Shown: in pieces, positions 1 to 8,724 of the stretch
Layout of the letters: the number at the start of each line of letters is the position of its first letter
Numbering within the stretch: position 1 is the stretch's first letter
Origin: Caulobacteraceae bacterium
Lineage (GTDB): Bacteria > Pseudomonadota > Alphaproteobacteria > Caulobacterales > Caulobacteraceae
Reading direction: 5' to 3'
NCBI GenBank assembly: GCA_019748095.1
Contig: JAIEQA010000002.1
Location: forward strand, 55,132 to 119,131
Length of the DNA stretch: 64,000 nucleotides
Made by a program: the position numbers and the translations under genes
The notes under the pieces: model-generated
What the model saw: the letters and a program-made list of their open reading frames with translations, nothing else
The model's database searches: none
What the model was told of the DNA's origin: nothing

Positions 1-671
1 TCTGTCTGGCCGCGCTGACGCTGCAGACGACACCCGCCGTTGCCATGCCGCAGGATGCGGCTGTTCCCATGCGCGATCGCACCGAGCGGATCGGCCTGTC
101 GGGCCGGCGCGGCCCCAGCCTGTTCCGACCTGGCTTCGCGATCGGCGAATATACGGGCTGGGCGTCCATCCGGGATTCCGCGACCCGACTCCCGTGGCAG
201 TCGCGTGACTTTACCACGGCGGAACTGTCCATCGTCACCCCTGCCGGCGAGGTGACGGGCAGCTGCGGCGGTGGCCAGGGGCATCGCAACATCCTCGGCA
301 TCACCTTCGACCGCGAGGCCCTGAGCTATGACTGTGAATACGACGGTGCCGCTCCCGACGACGCAGGCCTGGGTCTGGCCCTCGCCCGCGGGTCGCTCCT
401 GCGCAGCATCCAGCAGCCCCAGCGCGCGGGCAGCCTGACCTGGAACGGTGTCGAATACCGCACCGAGACCCGCCGTATCGGGGGCCTGCCGATCGCGGGG
501 GGCCGGGTCATGGGCTATGTCATCAGCCGCGACGGCATAGAGGTGGGCGGCGTCGATCTCAACGTCATGCGGCCCACCTTCTACCTGCCGCCCGCCGGGT
601 CGCCGGACAGGGACGCCGTGGCCGTCTTCGCCATCAGCCTGTGGGCCTTCCGCGACCCCGCCAACCGATGA
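1..671 (+). CDS. Secreted hypothetical protein, 5' end outside window
   Basis: The reading frame is open from base 3 to the stop at 669-671, so the real start lies upstream of the window. The residues before the first internal ATG (base 45) are hydrophobic and end in an AVA-like signal peptidase site, so the visible beginning is the tail of a signal peptide and the mature protein starts near base 45. The mature part is about 205 residues, rich in Gly and Arg, with one CGGG stretch and no family I recognise. It lies 13 bp ahead of the AraC-type gene on the same strand. Function unknown; periplasmic or secreted location is inferred. Confidence 0.6.
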   Translation, partial: CLAALTLQTTPAVAMPQDAAVPMRDRTERIGLSGRRGPSLFRPGFAIGEYTGWASIRDSATRLPWQSRDFTTAELSIVTPAGEVTGSCGGGQGHRNILGITFDREALSYDCEYDGAAPDDAGLGLALARGSLLRSIQQPQRAGSLTWNGVEYRTETRRIGGLPIAGGRVMGYVISRDGIEVGGVDLNVMRPTFYLPPAGSPDRDAVAVFAISLWAFRDPANR

Positions 672-684
672 TGCACCCTCGCGC

Positions 685-1836
685 ATGAGCGAGCCCCAGC
701 TCTATTTCGGCTGGCGCGTGGCGCTGCTGGGATTCGCCAGCCTGCAACTTCTCACGCTGGCCGTCGCCATTGCGGTTCAGCCGGCGAACGCCCGGGCGAA
801 CCGCTTCCTGGGTCTGTTCCTGCTGTCACTCGTGGGTGTGATCACCCCTTACACAATCGGCTTTGCCGGAGCCTATGACGCCTGGCGCTGGCTGACCTTT
901 GCACCCTTCGCCATCCCTCTCGCCCTGCCGCCGCTGCTGTTCGCCTACACCCACGCCCTCGTGCGGGGGCACCGGCCTGCCCGTCCCGGCCTGCATCTGG
1001 CGCTGCCTGTGGCGCAGTTCGGCTATTTCCTCGTCTGTTTCGCACTGCCACTCGAGGCGAAATGGAACTGGTACACCGGCGCTCACAACCGCTTCGTCAA
1101 CCCGGCATTCGACCTCGCCCTGCTGGTTTCACTGGCCGCCTATGCTGCGGCCTCGCTGCGGCTGCTCGGGGCCTATCGTCGCGATCTGGCCGAGGCCCGG
1201 AGCGATGAGGACCGGTTCGCGACAGGCTGGCTGTCGCGGGTCATCGTCGGCCTGGTCGCGGTGCTGTCGATCTATGCCGCCTTCACCGTCTGGGACTGGC
1301 TCAGTGGGGGCATCGACTACTTCCAGGAAACGGGCCTCTATCTGGCCCTCGTCCTGATCGGCGGTTACCTCGGGGTCGAAGGCTGGCGACATGCGGGACT
1401 GCGCTTTCCGGTGCCCGCTCCGCCCGCCGTGGCCGAAGTCGCCCCGACACCGGACTGGACCGACCTCGCCCGGAGGTTCGATGCGACTTTGAGGGAAACC
1501 GGATGGGCCTGCGAGCCCGATCTCAGCCTGCCCGTGCTGGCCCGCCGGCTGGGCACAAATAGCGGCCGGCTGTCGCGAGCCATCAACCTGGGCATGGGCG
1601 TCAACTTCTCGGCCTGGATCAATGGGATTCGCGCGGAAACGGTCGCGACGGCCCTCGCTGCCGGGGCGACGGACGACCTGCTGACCCTCGCCTTCGACGC
1701 GGGATTCAGTTCGAAGGCCAGCTTCAACCGTGCGTTTCAGGCCCGGTTCGGCTGTTCGCCCTCACGGTACCGGCGTGGCGTCCCAGATCATGATTATCAG
1801 AGCGAAGACCCGGAACTGAGGCGCGCGCCCGGTTGA
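685..1836 (+). CDS. Membrane-anchored AraC-family transcriptional regulator
   Basis: 383 residues. The first ~235 residues form about seven hydrophobic segments, a membrane sensor module. The last ~110 residues are an AraC helix-turn-helix pair, with the second helix region reading LAFDAGFSSKASFNRAF followed by the typical F-G-x-S-P-x-x-Y-R ending. Proteins of this build sense an unknown signal at the membrane and bind DNA through the C terminus. The stop overlaps the possible TTG start of the downstream peptidase gene, so the two are probably cotranscribed. Ligand and targets cannot be read from sequence; the adjacent peptidase and secreted protein genes are plausible targets. Confidence 0.85.
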   Translation: MSEPQLYFGWRVALLGFASLQLLTLAVAIAVQPANARANRFLGLFLLSLVGVITPYTIGFAGAYDAWRWLTFAPFAIPLALPPLLFAYTHALVRGHRPARPGLHLALPVAQFGYFLVCFALPLEAKWNWYTGAHNRFVNPAFDLALLVSLAAYAAASLRLLGAYRRDLAEARSDEDRFATGWLSRVIVGLVAVLSIYAAFTVWDWLSGGIDYFQETGLYLALVLIGGYLGVEGWRHAGLRFPVPAPPAVAEVAPTPDWTDLARRFDATLRETGWACEPDLSLPVLARRLGTNSGRLSRAINLGMGVNFSAWINGIRAETVATALAAGATDDLLTLAFDAGFSSKASFNRAFQARFGCSPSRYRRGVPDHDYQSEDPELRRAPG

Positions 1837-1877
1837 TCCGGTCCAGTCTGGCACGTCCACACCGGAGCCCTTTGCCC

Positions 1878-3344
1878 ATGCCCTCCCTGTCCCGTCGTCG
1901 CCTTCTGCACCTGTCCGGCGGACTGGCCGTGGCCGCTGCCACGCCCGCCATCGCCCGACCCGAGACGAATGCGGATCTGAGTGGCGATGTGGCCCTGCTG
2001 CGAGATGCCTTCACCGCCATCCATCCGGCGATCTACCGCCATGCCACGCCCGATCAGGTCGCGGCGCGTTTCGACGCCTTCGGTGCGGAATGGGCGCGAC
2101 CGGGCTCCTTCAGTGACCGTCTGGCCTCCCTGTCCAGACTGACAGCCCAGGTCCGTTGCGGACACACCTTCCCCAACCCCTACAACCAGTCCCGCGCGAT
2201 CCGGGACCGGATCTATGCGGGTCGCCGGCTTGTTCCGTTCGAGTTCCTGTGGCTCGCCGGGGCGATGGTGGTCACCCGCGACCGTTCACCCGAGCGGGCC
2301 TTTACCCGCGGGGACACCATCGTCGCCATCAATGGCGTATCCTCCACGGCGCTACTCGCACGGCTGGTGCCCCTCTCGCGCGCGGACGGAACCGCCGACG
2401 CGAAACGCGTCAGCAATATGCAGATGCGAGGCGACAAGCAGTTCGAGAGCTTTGATCTGCATCTGCCGCTGGTTCTGCCGGACCTCGCCGAGCGGGCCGT
2501 CTTCACGCTGGCCGACGGACGCCGCATCGACGTCGGCCTGCTTACCCTTGCCGACCGACAGGCCAGCCTGTCTGCGGCGACGTCTGACAACGCGATCAAT
2601 CCGTGGAGCCTCTTGCGGGAGCCGGACGACATCGTCCGCATGACCTTTCCGACCTGGGCCGTCTACAATGCCACGTGGGACTGGCGGTCTTGGCTTGCGT
2701 CAGCGATGGACGATCTGGCGGTCAGCGGCGCACGCGGTCTGATCATCGACCTTCGCGGCAATGAGGGCGGCCTCAGCGAGTGCGGCGACATCATCCTGTC
2801 GAGGCTGACCCGGATCAGGGTGACGGGCCCCCGGGCCGAACGGTTCGTGCGTTATCGCAGCGTCCCGGATCATCTCAACCCATGGCTCGACACCTGGGAC
2901 GACGGGTTCCGGGACTGGGGTGATCGGGCCGTCGGTCCCGACGGCAACGGCTTCTACCGGCTGACGGATGAGGATTCGGAGGACGCGGGCGTCATCGCCC
3001 CGCAGGGGCGGCGTTTCGGTGGGCCCGTCATGGTTCTCTGCGATGCGTCCAACAGCTCGGCAACGTTCGGCTTTGCCCAGGCGGTGAAGGACAATGGTCT
3101 GGCCACCCTGATCGGCCCCGCCACCGGCGGCAGCCGTCAGGGGACGAACGGCGGCTATTTCTTCCTCAGGCTGCCGGCCTCCGGTCTGGAGGTCGATCTT
3201 CCCCACACGGCGATCCTTCCCCGGAACCCGCAACCGGATCTGCCTGTCCAACCGGATGTTCAGATCGATTTCACGCCGGCGGATATCGCCGCCGGCCGTG
3301 ATCCCCAGATGGCCGCCGCCATCGCCCGTATCCTCGCCGCCTGA
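1878..3344 (+). CDS. Exported S41-family peptidase
   Basis: I chose the ATG at 1878, giving 488 residues that start with a twin-arginine-like signal (SRRRLLHLSGG followed by a hydrophobic stretch and AIA). A TTG at 1833 would overlap the upstream stop but only adds a poor leader. The S41 (tail-specific protease-like) fold is supported by the DLRGNEGG motif near residue 290, the nucleophile region DASNSSATFGFAQ near residue 392, and the GPATGGSRQG segment. Members cut proteins or peptides in the periplasm. It follows an AraC-type gene and precedes a small secreted protein, so all three may form one unit. Substrate unknown. Confidence 0.85.
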   Translation: MPSLSRRRLLHLSGGLAVAAATPAIARPETNADLSGDVALLRDAFTAIHPAIYRHATPDQVAARFDAFGAEWARPGSFSDRLASLSRLTAQVRCGHTFPNPYNQSRAIRDRIYAGRRLVPFEFLWLAGAMVVTRDRSPERAFTRGDTIVAINGVSSTALLARLVPLSRADGTADAKRVSNMQMRGDKQFESFDLHLPLVLPDLAERAVFTLADGRRIDVGLLTLADRQASLSAATSDNAINPWSLLREPDDIVRMTFPTWAVYNATWDWRSWLASAMDDLAVSGARGLIIDLRGNEGGLSECGDIILSRLTRIRVTGPRAERFVRYRSVPDHLNPWLDTWDDGFRDWGDRAVGPDGNGFYRLTDEDSEDAGVIAPQGRRFGGPVMVLCDASNSSATFGFAQAVKDNGLATLIGPATGGSRQGTNGGYFFLRLPASGLEVDLPHTAILPRNPQPDLPVQPDVQIDFTPADIAAGRDPQMAAAIARILAA

Positions 3345-3358
3345 CCCGGAGACCGACC

Positions 3359-3919
3359 ATGCCGCTTCGCCCGTTGCTTGCCGCCGTCGCCCTGATACTG
3401 ATGTTGCCCCCGATCGCCCTCGCCCAGACGCCCCCCTCAGCGACGGAACTTCGGTTGGGGCTGGTCGGCCGCTGGAGCGGGGCGCTGGGCTACCGCGACT
3501 ACCAGTCCGACGCCCTGTTCGAGATTCCGGTGACCACCACGATCACCACCCCCGGCGATGGCACCACCCTGATCCGGCAGTCCCTGTTTGACGACGGTCC
3601 GGACAAGCCGGTCTGGATCACGACCGTCAGTCTTGACGATCGCGCCACCGGCACCGTTGCGGCCGCCAGCTTCCGGTCGGGGAACACCCCCGAGCTGGTC
3701 ACCGAGGCTGTGCGGGTGGCGGCGTTCGCGGACGCCGCGCACTGGACCCTGATCTACACCCGGACGGGGGAGGACAACGACGCCCCCGCCGAAATCCGCA
3801 TCACCGAGACCCGGACGGGTGACACGGTCCTGGAGGTCAAGGAGGTCCGCGCCGTCGGGGCCGGCGACGACGCCTGGCGCTTCCGCAACCAGACACGTCT
3901 GATCCGGCGGGGTGACTAG
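3359..3919 (+). CDS. Secreted protein of unknown function
   Basis: 186 residues with a clear signal peptide: a charged N terminus, hydrophobic LLAAVALILMLPPIALA, and cleavage after ALA before QTPP. GGAG in the bases just before ATG is a good ribosome site. The mature domain contains the phrase LVGRWSGALGYRDYQS, typical of small lipocalin-like or DUF1579-like periplasmic proteins, but I cannot assign a family firmly. It begins 14 bp after the S41 peptidase and is probably cotranscribed. Its stop codon overlaps the stop of the convergent membrane protein gene. Confidence 0.7.
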   Translation: MPLRPLLAAVALILMLPPIALAQTPPSATELRLGLVGRWSGALGYRDYQSDALFEIPVTTTITTPGDGTTLIRQSLFDDGPDKPVWITTVSLDDRATGTVAAASFRSGNTPELVTEAVRVAAFADAAHWTLIYTRTGEDNDAPAEIRITETRTGDTVLEVKEVRAVGAGDDAWRFRNQTRLIRRGD

Positions 3920-4446
3920 GCGGCCGGGGCCGGCTCGGGACCCAGCAGGCGGCGCAGCAGGGGCCAGATGTTGGACAGGGCCGAGATGAAGCCGACCACC
4001 GTCGCCACGCCCTGGAACAGGGCCCAGACACTGCCGAACACCGCGCCGGATCGCACTGTCTCTTCCAGCGGGAACAGCAGTTCGCTGACCCCGATCTGGA
4101 AGGCGGCGTAGGTCTGCGAGTATTCGATCGCGCGTTCGGCAAAGAAGGCGACCGCGACCGCTGCCGCCACCGGGGCCCACATCAGCGGCAGGACCAGAAG
4201 CAGTGCGAGCGCGCCCGTGGCCAGTTTCGTCCCGAGCGATTCGCGCGAGAGCAGGGTGAGGATCACCCCGATTCCCAGCGCCAGCACGACCGCCGCCATG
4301 ACGACGGGCAGAACCCGGTCGATCACGACCATGAGATCGTCAAACAGATTTCCGGCCAGGATCGCCGCCCCCGCGACCAGAAACGCAGCCAACCAGGCCG
4401 CTCCATACTGTCCCAGTCGTGTCTTGATATGCCCCAGACCGATCAT
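3916..4446 (-). CDS. Integral membrane protein of unknown function
   Basis: With the ATG at 4446 the protein has 176 residues; a GGAGG lies seven bases upstream of that ATG, whereas the ATG at 4452 would be only one base from it. About four long hydrophobic helices are visible, the middle ones separated by short charged loops (LLSRESLGTK). No catalytic motif and no family recognised. It is convergent with the secreted protein gene, sharing the stop codon bases. Confidence 0.6.
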   Translation of the reverse strand: MIGLGHIKTRLGQYGAAWLAAFLVAGAAILAGNLFDDLMVVIDRVLPVVMAAVVLALGIGVILTLLSRESLGTKLATGALALLLVLPLMWAPVAAAVAVAFFAERAIEYSQTYAAFQIGVSELLFPLEETVRSGAVFGSVWALFQGVATVVGFISALSNIWPLLRRLLGPEPAPAA

Positions 4447-4523
4447 TGCCATGCCTCCGGTGCCCCCCGGACGAACAGCATGCCGTCGCCCGTCGCGCGA
4501 GTCGACTGACGGAACGGTGATCG

Positions 4524-4844
4524 TCAGAAGCGGCGGCGGCCGCTGACAGTTTCGAAGAACATCCGCCAGTCGCCCATCAGGCTCCACAGCGGGTATTTGA
4601 AAGTCGCCGGCCGGTTCTTCTCGAAGAAGAAATGCCCGACCCAGGCGAAGCCGTAGCCGATCAGCGGCATCGCGGCGAACCACCAGACATTGACCAACAG
4701 GCCCAGCAACGCCGCCCCGATCACCAGCGCCGAGCCCACGACGTGGATGCGGCGGCACGTCCGGTTGGAGTGCTCATGGATGTAGTAGGGATAGAAGGCT
4801 TCGAACGACGGGTAGCGTTCACCGGGCGGAAGCGACTGGGTCAT
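4524..4844 (-). CDS. DUF962 / Mpo1-like membrane protein
   Basis: 106 residues from the ATG at 4844 (M-T-Q-S-L-P). The signature is FYPYYIHEHSNRTCRRIHVVG near the N terminus, followed by two hydrophobic helices and the WVGHFFFEKNRPATF segment. The conserved HEHxN...RRxHxxG and GHxxxExNxPAT pattern is that of the DUF962/YGL010w family; the yeast member Mpo1 is an Fe(II)-dependent dioxygenase acting on 2-hydroxy fatty acids. The histidines needed for metal binding are present. It lies 37 bp downstream of uppP on the same strand and may be cotranscribed. Bacterial function is not established. Confidence 0.8.
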   Translation of the reverse strand: MTQSLPPGERYPSFEAFYPYYIHEHSNRTCRRIHVVGSALVIGAALLGLLVNVWWFAAMPLIGYGFAWVGHFFFEKNRPATFKYPLWSLMGDWRMFFETVSGRRRF

Positions 4845-4881
4845 ACAGCCAGCTTGCCTGCAGACCCCGTCGGCTGACAAG

Positions 4882-5688
4882 TCAGACGCCGACCCCGGCC
4901 CAGATCAGGGCCAGTCCGAGGGTCCCGACCGCGATCCGCCACCAGGCGAAGGGCGCAAAGCCATGCCGGGACACGAAATCCAGCAGGAACCGCACCACCA
5001 GCAGGGCTGTCAGGAAGGCGGTGACAAAACCGATCGCGATCAGGCCAAGGTCCGTGAAATCGAGCGCATCGCGGCTCTTGAACAGGTCATAGGCGACGGC
5101 TCCGCCCATGGTCGGCAGGGCCAGAAAGAAGGTGAACTCGGCCGCCGACCGCTTGTCCGTGCCCAGCAGGAGACCCCCGGCAACCGTGGCCCCCGAGCGC
5201 GACACCCCGGGCAGAAGGGCCAGACACTGGAACAGGCCGATCAGGGCATAGACGCGAAAGGGATAGGTGTTGACGTCGATGTATCTCGGTACCCGTTTCA
5301 TCCGGTCGAGCAGCAGCAGCAGGACCCCGCCCACGATCAGGGCGATGCAGATGATCACGGGGGTCTCGAAGAAGATCTCCTTGATGATGTCGTACATGAA
5401 CACCCCGGCGAAGGCGGCCGGCAGGAAGGCGATCACCACGCCGATGATGAAATGGCGGGCCTGGGCATCATGCGGCCAGCGCGTCGCCAGGGCCCACAGG
5501 CGCTGGAAATAGACGCTGACAATGGCCAGGATGGCCCCCAGCTGGATGACGATCTCGAAGGTCTTGCCCTCGCTCTCGAAGCCCATGAAATGGCCGAGCA
5601 GCAGCAGGTGGCCGGTCGACGAGACCGGAATGAACTCCGTCAGACCCTCGACCAGCCCGAGAATGATCGCTGCGATCCAGTCCGCCAT
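4882..5688 (-). CDS. uppP: Undecaprenyl-diphosphatase
   Basis: 268-residue polytopic inner-membrane protein of the BacA/UppP family, which dephosphorylates undecaprenyl diphosphate to recycle the lipid carrier for peptidoglycan and polysaccharide synthesis and can give bacitracin resistance. Diagnostic motifs are [14 protein letters not shown] at residues ~14-27 and the PGVSRSGAT motif near residue 160, carrying the catalytic Glu, Ser and Arg residues. Length matches the family. It follows the citrate-synthase-like gene by 26 bp on the same strand. Confidence 0.97.
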   Translation of the reverse strand: MADWIAAIILGLVEGLTEFIPVSSTGHLLLLGHFMGFESEGKTFEIVIQLGAILAIVSVYFQRLWALATRWPHDAQARHFIIGVVIAFLPAAFAGVFMYDIIKEIFFETPVIICIALIVGGVLLLLLDRMKRVPRYIDVNTYPFRVYALIGLFQCLALLPGVSRSGATVAGGLLLGTDKRSAAEFTFFLALPTMGGAVAYDLFKSRDALDFTDLGLIAIGFVTAFLTALLVVRFLLDFVSRHGFAPFAWWRIAVGTLGLALIWAGVGV

Positions 5689-5714
5689 GAAGTACCCCGT
5701 TCAACCGAACCGGG

Positions 5715-6908
5715 TCAGTCGACGGCCGGTCTTGGCCCCACATAGCGCAGCCGGGCCCGGATAGGCGAGCCGTCGATGGCCTGATCGATCGCATGGGCCA
5801 TCAGACCGATCAGCCGGCCGATCAACAGCACATCGGACGCCCCATCGCGCGGCAAGTCGAGACGGCGCGCCATGATCGCGAGGCCCACGGCGAACCCGGC
5901 GCGCTGGCCGCTGGCGGCCTCGCCCTCACGAATCACGGCCCTCAGATCATCCGGCAGGTCGGCGAGGGCCAGCAAGGCCCCGACCCGGGGATCCCCGAGC
6001 GGAAAGCGGCTGCTGCCGAATCCGGGAATCGCACCCTCCGCCGCCATACGCCGCGCGGCGGCCCCCGCCGGGTCGCGACGGGCCTCCACCACCCATGCAA
6101 TGGTCCGGCTGACGGTCCGGGCCTCCGGAGATCCGGTCAGGGTCACGAGGCCGGCGAGCGCCGCCCCGGCGGGCGAGGCCCCGCCGGAGGCCGCTGCCCG
6201 CGTCGCCAGGACGGCAGGATCGGGGCCCTCGTCTGCTGCCAGCACGAGGGCCCGGCGCAGATGCAGACTGTCGCGCTCCAGCATCTTCCAGCCGCGTGCG
6301 AGGCGCTGGTGGAAGAACAGGCGGGGGCCCGGGCCGGCGACCGCATCGACCACCTCATTGATCGTCAGGGCGGCGTCAGCCCTGAGGACATCGGCGGATC
6401 GATCAGTGCAGAACGCGCTTTCCTCGGCTCGTCGCGACAGGGCGGCAAACAACCGGGCTCGATGCGAGGCCCCGCCGGCGGCATCGACACGCACGCCCAG
6501 ACCGGCGAACGGATTGGCATCCCCCGTGTCCCACAGCAGCCGCGCGGTCTCCTCAAGAGTGGCCGCCTGGGCCCACTGGGCCGCGTCGCGACCGCGGAAG
6601 TAAAGCCTGCCGTCGGCCACCAGGCTGACGGAAGACTGGATCACACACTCCCCCCGCGCCGCCGGGGGATCGAACGGAAGGACTGTTCCGGCCCCCTCGC
6701 CCCCACTGACGCCCTTCAGCCGGGCGACGTCGGAAGCGGCGTAAAGACTCCGGCGGGGGTCATGGGGATCGGGCCGGGCCGTGATCCGGCCGCGACTGAC
6801 ATAGGCATAGAGGGTCTGGGTCTTGACCCCCAGCAGGGACAGGACCTCGGCGCGGGGGATCCAACGATCCGCCGCCTGCTGGTCCCGTTCGCCGACGCCC
6901 TGCGTCAT
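5715..6908 (-). CDS. Helix-turn-helix/citrate-synthase-like protein, probable pseudoenzyme
   Basis: 397 residues. Residues ~15-70 form a MerR-type HTH (PRAEVLSLLGVKTQTLYAYVSRGRI), and the remainder resembles a type II citrate synthase (small-domain end GRLIGLMAHAIDQ). By eye alignment, the places of the three catalytic residues are changed. The PLHGG histidine region reads LTGSPEA. The GFGH histidine reads GFGSSRFPLGDPR (Ser for His). The NVDF aspartate region reads RAGF (Gly for Asp). This suggests an enzyme-derived regulator rather than a working citrate synthase. No partner citrate synthase gene lies next to it. The family call is firm; loss of activity is inferred. Confidence 0.75.
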   Translation of the reverse strand: MTQGVGERDQQAADRWIPRAEVLSLLGVKTQTLYAYVSRGRITARPDPHDPRRSLYAASDVARLKGVSGGEGAGTVLPFDPPAARGECVIQSSVSLVADGRLYFRGRDAAQWAQAATLEETARLLWDTGDANPFAGLGVRVDAAGGASHRARLFAALSRRAEESAFCTDRSADVLRADAALTINEVVDAVAGPGPRLFFHQRLARGWKMLERDSLHLRRALVLAADEGPDPAVLATRAAASGGASPAGAALAGLVTLTGSPEARTVSRTIAWVVEARRDPAGAAARRMAAEGAIPGFGSSRFPLGDPRVGALLALADLPDDLRAVIREGEAASGQRAGFAVGLAIMARRLDLPRDGASDVLLIGRLIGLMAHAIDQAIDGSPIRARLRYVGPRPAVD

Positions 6909-7038
6909 GGCCTTGCCCCCACCCCGTCAGGGTTAATCGACGCGCACCATGGGGCGCTTTCGTGACCGTAAGCCTAACAGTGGTCCGCGGCAGTAACATC
7001 CATTGGCAACCGGAGGGCGATCAGCGACAAGGACGAGG

Positions 7039-7983
7039 ATGTCTTCCCCCGTCACCCCTCCGTCTTCGCCCGGCCCCTGGGGTCTGCCTGCTCCCCTGTC
7101 GACGCGTCAGATCACAGGCCTGTCGGTCGGCGTCGCCATTGTTCTGATTGCCTTGAAGGCCTTTGCACTTGGGGCCTCGGGATCGGTTTCGATTCTGGCC
7201 TCGCTGGCGGACTCCTCGCTCGATCTGATCGCCTCCCTGACCACCTTCTATGCCGTGCGCTGGGCGGCCCGACCCGAGGACCACACCCATCGGCATGGTC
7301 ACGGAAAGGCGGAGGCCATGGCCGCCCTCGTGCAGGCCGGGCTGGTGTTCGCCTCCGCCGTCTTCATCGGCTGGGAGGCGCTGCAGAGAATTTTCGACCC
7401 CCGTCCCGTCGTTGGCGGGTCCTGGGCTGTGGGTGTGGTGCTGATCTCGATCGTCCTGACAGCGGGTCTGGTCTGGTTCCAGACGCGGTCGCTGAAGGCC
7501 TCGGGGTCCATGGCGGTGTCCGCCGACCGCGCCCACTATGCCGCCGATATCGCCTCCAATGTCGTGGTTCTGATCGGCGTGGTCTCCGGGGCCTTCCTGT
7601 CCGCCCCCGGACTGGACGCGGCGGCCGGGCTGGTCGTGGCCGTCTGGCTGTTCTGGGGCGCATTCGGCGTCCTGAAGGGAGCCGGTGACCAGTTGCTGGA
7701 CCGCGAGGTCTCCGATGCCGACCGTGTCGCCCTGACCACCGCCGTGCTGACCGATCCCCGTATCGCCGGCGTGCACCAGTTGCGCACGCGGATGTCCGGC
7801 TCCCGGCTGGCGGCGCAGATGCACATCGATCTGGATCGCAGCCTGTCCTTCGAGGTCGCGCACGACATCGTCGTGGCCGCTGAAGGGCGTGTCCGCGACG
7901 CCTTCCCCGGGGCTGATGTGCTGATTCACGCCGACCCACGTGACGTCGCCCCGTCCGAGGCCTCAGCGTCAACGAGACCTTAA
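7039..7983 (+). CDS. Cation diffusion facilitator (FieF/CDF) family metal efflux transporter
   Basis: 314 residues from the ATG at 7039, which has AAGGACGAGG directly upstream; the TTG at 7003 gives a longer, less plausible leader. Six membrane helices are followed by a cytoplasmic C-terminal dimer domain. Metal-site motifs are visible: SLADSSLDL in helix 2, the loop THRHGHGKAEA, and SADRAHYAADIASN in helix 5, i.e. the HxxxD/DxxxD pattern of Zn2+/Fe2+ exporters. Metal specificity cannot be fixed from the sequence. The gene is divergent from the citrate-synthase-like gene and is followed closely by the GST-like gene. Confidence 0.93.
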   Translation: MSSPVTPPSSPGPWGLPAPLSTRQITGLSVGVAIVLIALKAFALGASGSVSILASLADSSLDLIASLTTFYAVRWAARPEDHTHRHGHGKAEAMAALVQAGLVFASAVFIGWEALQRIFDPRPVVGGSWAVGVVLISIVLTAGLVWFQTRSLKASGSMAVSADRAHYAADIASNVVVLIGVVSGAFLSAPGLDAAAGLVVAVWLFWGAFGVLKGAGDQLLDREVSDADRVALTTAVLTDPRIAGVHQLRTRMSGSRLAAQMHIDLDRSLSFEVAHDIVVAAEGRVRDAFPGADVLIHADPRDVAPSEASASTRP

Positions 7984-8007
7984 CGCCGGACGGTGCAGGA
8001 CACGCCC

Positions 8008-8688
8008 ATGTCGGCGAACGTCCTGTTCCATTTCCCATTCGATCCGGGTTCGCGCGCCGCGCGCCTCGCGCTGGGCGAGGCGCGGGTCGACTGGACCGAA
8101 GTTCTGGTCCGACCATGGGAAACCGACTGCCCGGTGGGCACCCTGAATCCGTCGGGCATGCCTCCTGTGCTTCAGGTCGAGGGCCCGCCGGCCCTCACCC
8201 TTTGCGAGGCCGCGGCCATTCTCGGCTGGATCGAGGATCGGCAGAAGACGCCGCTGCTGATGCCGACGGACGCGATGGAACGGGCGGAGGTCCGCCGGCT
8301 GACCGGATGGTTCGACCGACGCTTCACCGACGAGGTCAATGCCGTCCTGCTGCATGAGCGCATGGAAAAGCCCCTGCTGCGTCTGGGCCCCCCCGAGGCC
8401 AGAGCCCTTCGGGAGGGGCGTGAGGCGCTGAAGTACCATCTCGCCATGCTTGACGCCCTGCTGGCCCATCGTGACTGGCTGGCCGGGCGGCGGCTGTCCC
8501 AGGCCGATGTCCTCGCAGCCGCGCACCTGTCGACGCTCGACTATTTCGGGGAGATCGCCTGGACGGCGTGGCCGGGGCTCAAGACCTGGTACATGAAGAT
8601 CAAGTCGCGGCCCTGCTTCCGGCCGCTGCTGGCGGACCGGTTCCAGGGCCTGGCCCCGGCCCCCCACTATGCCGATCTGGACTTCTGA
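8008..8688 (+). CDS. fzlA: Glutathione S-transferase-fold protein, FzlA-like
   Basis: 226 residues from the ATG at 8008 (an in-frame GTG lies at 7993). The N-terminal thioredoxin-like domain begins VLFHFPFDPGSRAARLAL; the all-helical C-terminal domain ends with PHYADLDF. That ending, Trp37 and the Glu in LLHERME match what I recall of FzlA, the alphaproteobacterial GST-like protein that binds FtsZ and is needed for constriction in Caulobacter. From memory, key FzlA residues are Trp38 and Glu119, in line with the residues here allowing for a small offset. A generic GST is the alternative. It starts 24 bp after the CDF transporter gene. Confidence 0.65.
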   Translation: MSANVLFHFPFDPGSRAARLALGEARVDWTEVLVRPWETDCPVGTLNPSGMPPVLQVEGPPALTLCEAAAILGWIEDRQKTPLLMPTDAMERAEVRRLTGWFDRRFTDEVNAVLLHERMEKPLLRLGPPEARALREGREALKYHLAMLDALLAHRDWLAGRRLSQADVLAAAHLSTLDYFGEIAWTAWPGLKTWYMKIKSRPCFRPLLADRFQGLAPAPHYADLDF

Positions 8689-8724
8689 AGCCCGTGCCCG
8701 GCCGCGGACGACCCCCGTCCGGGT

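Noticed and set aside
3437..4180. Long minus-strand open frames opposite secreted and membrane protein genes
   Set aside because: High-GC antisense shadows with Arg/Gly-rich translation, no family resemblance and no ribosome site.
8689..8724. GC-rich hairpin between the FzlA-like and yebC genes as terminator
   Set aside because: GGACG-ACCCC-CGTCC can pair, but there is no T-run on either side, so I did not call it.
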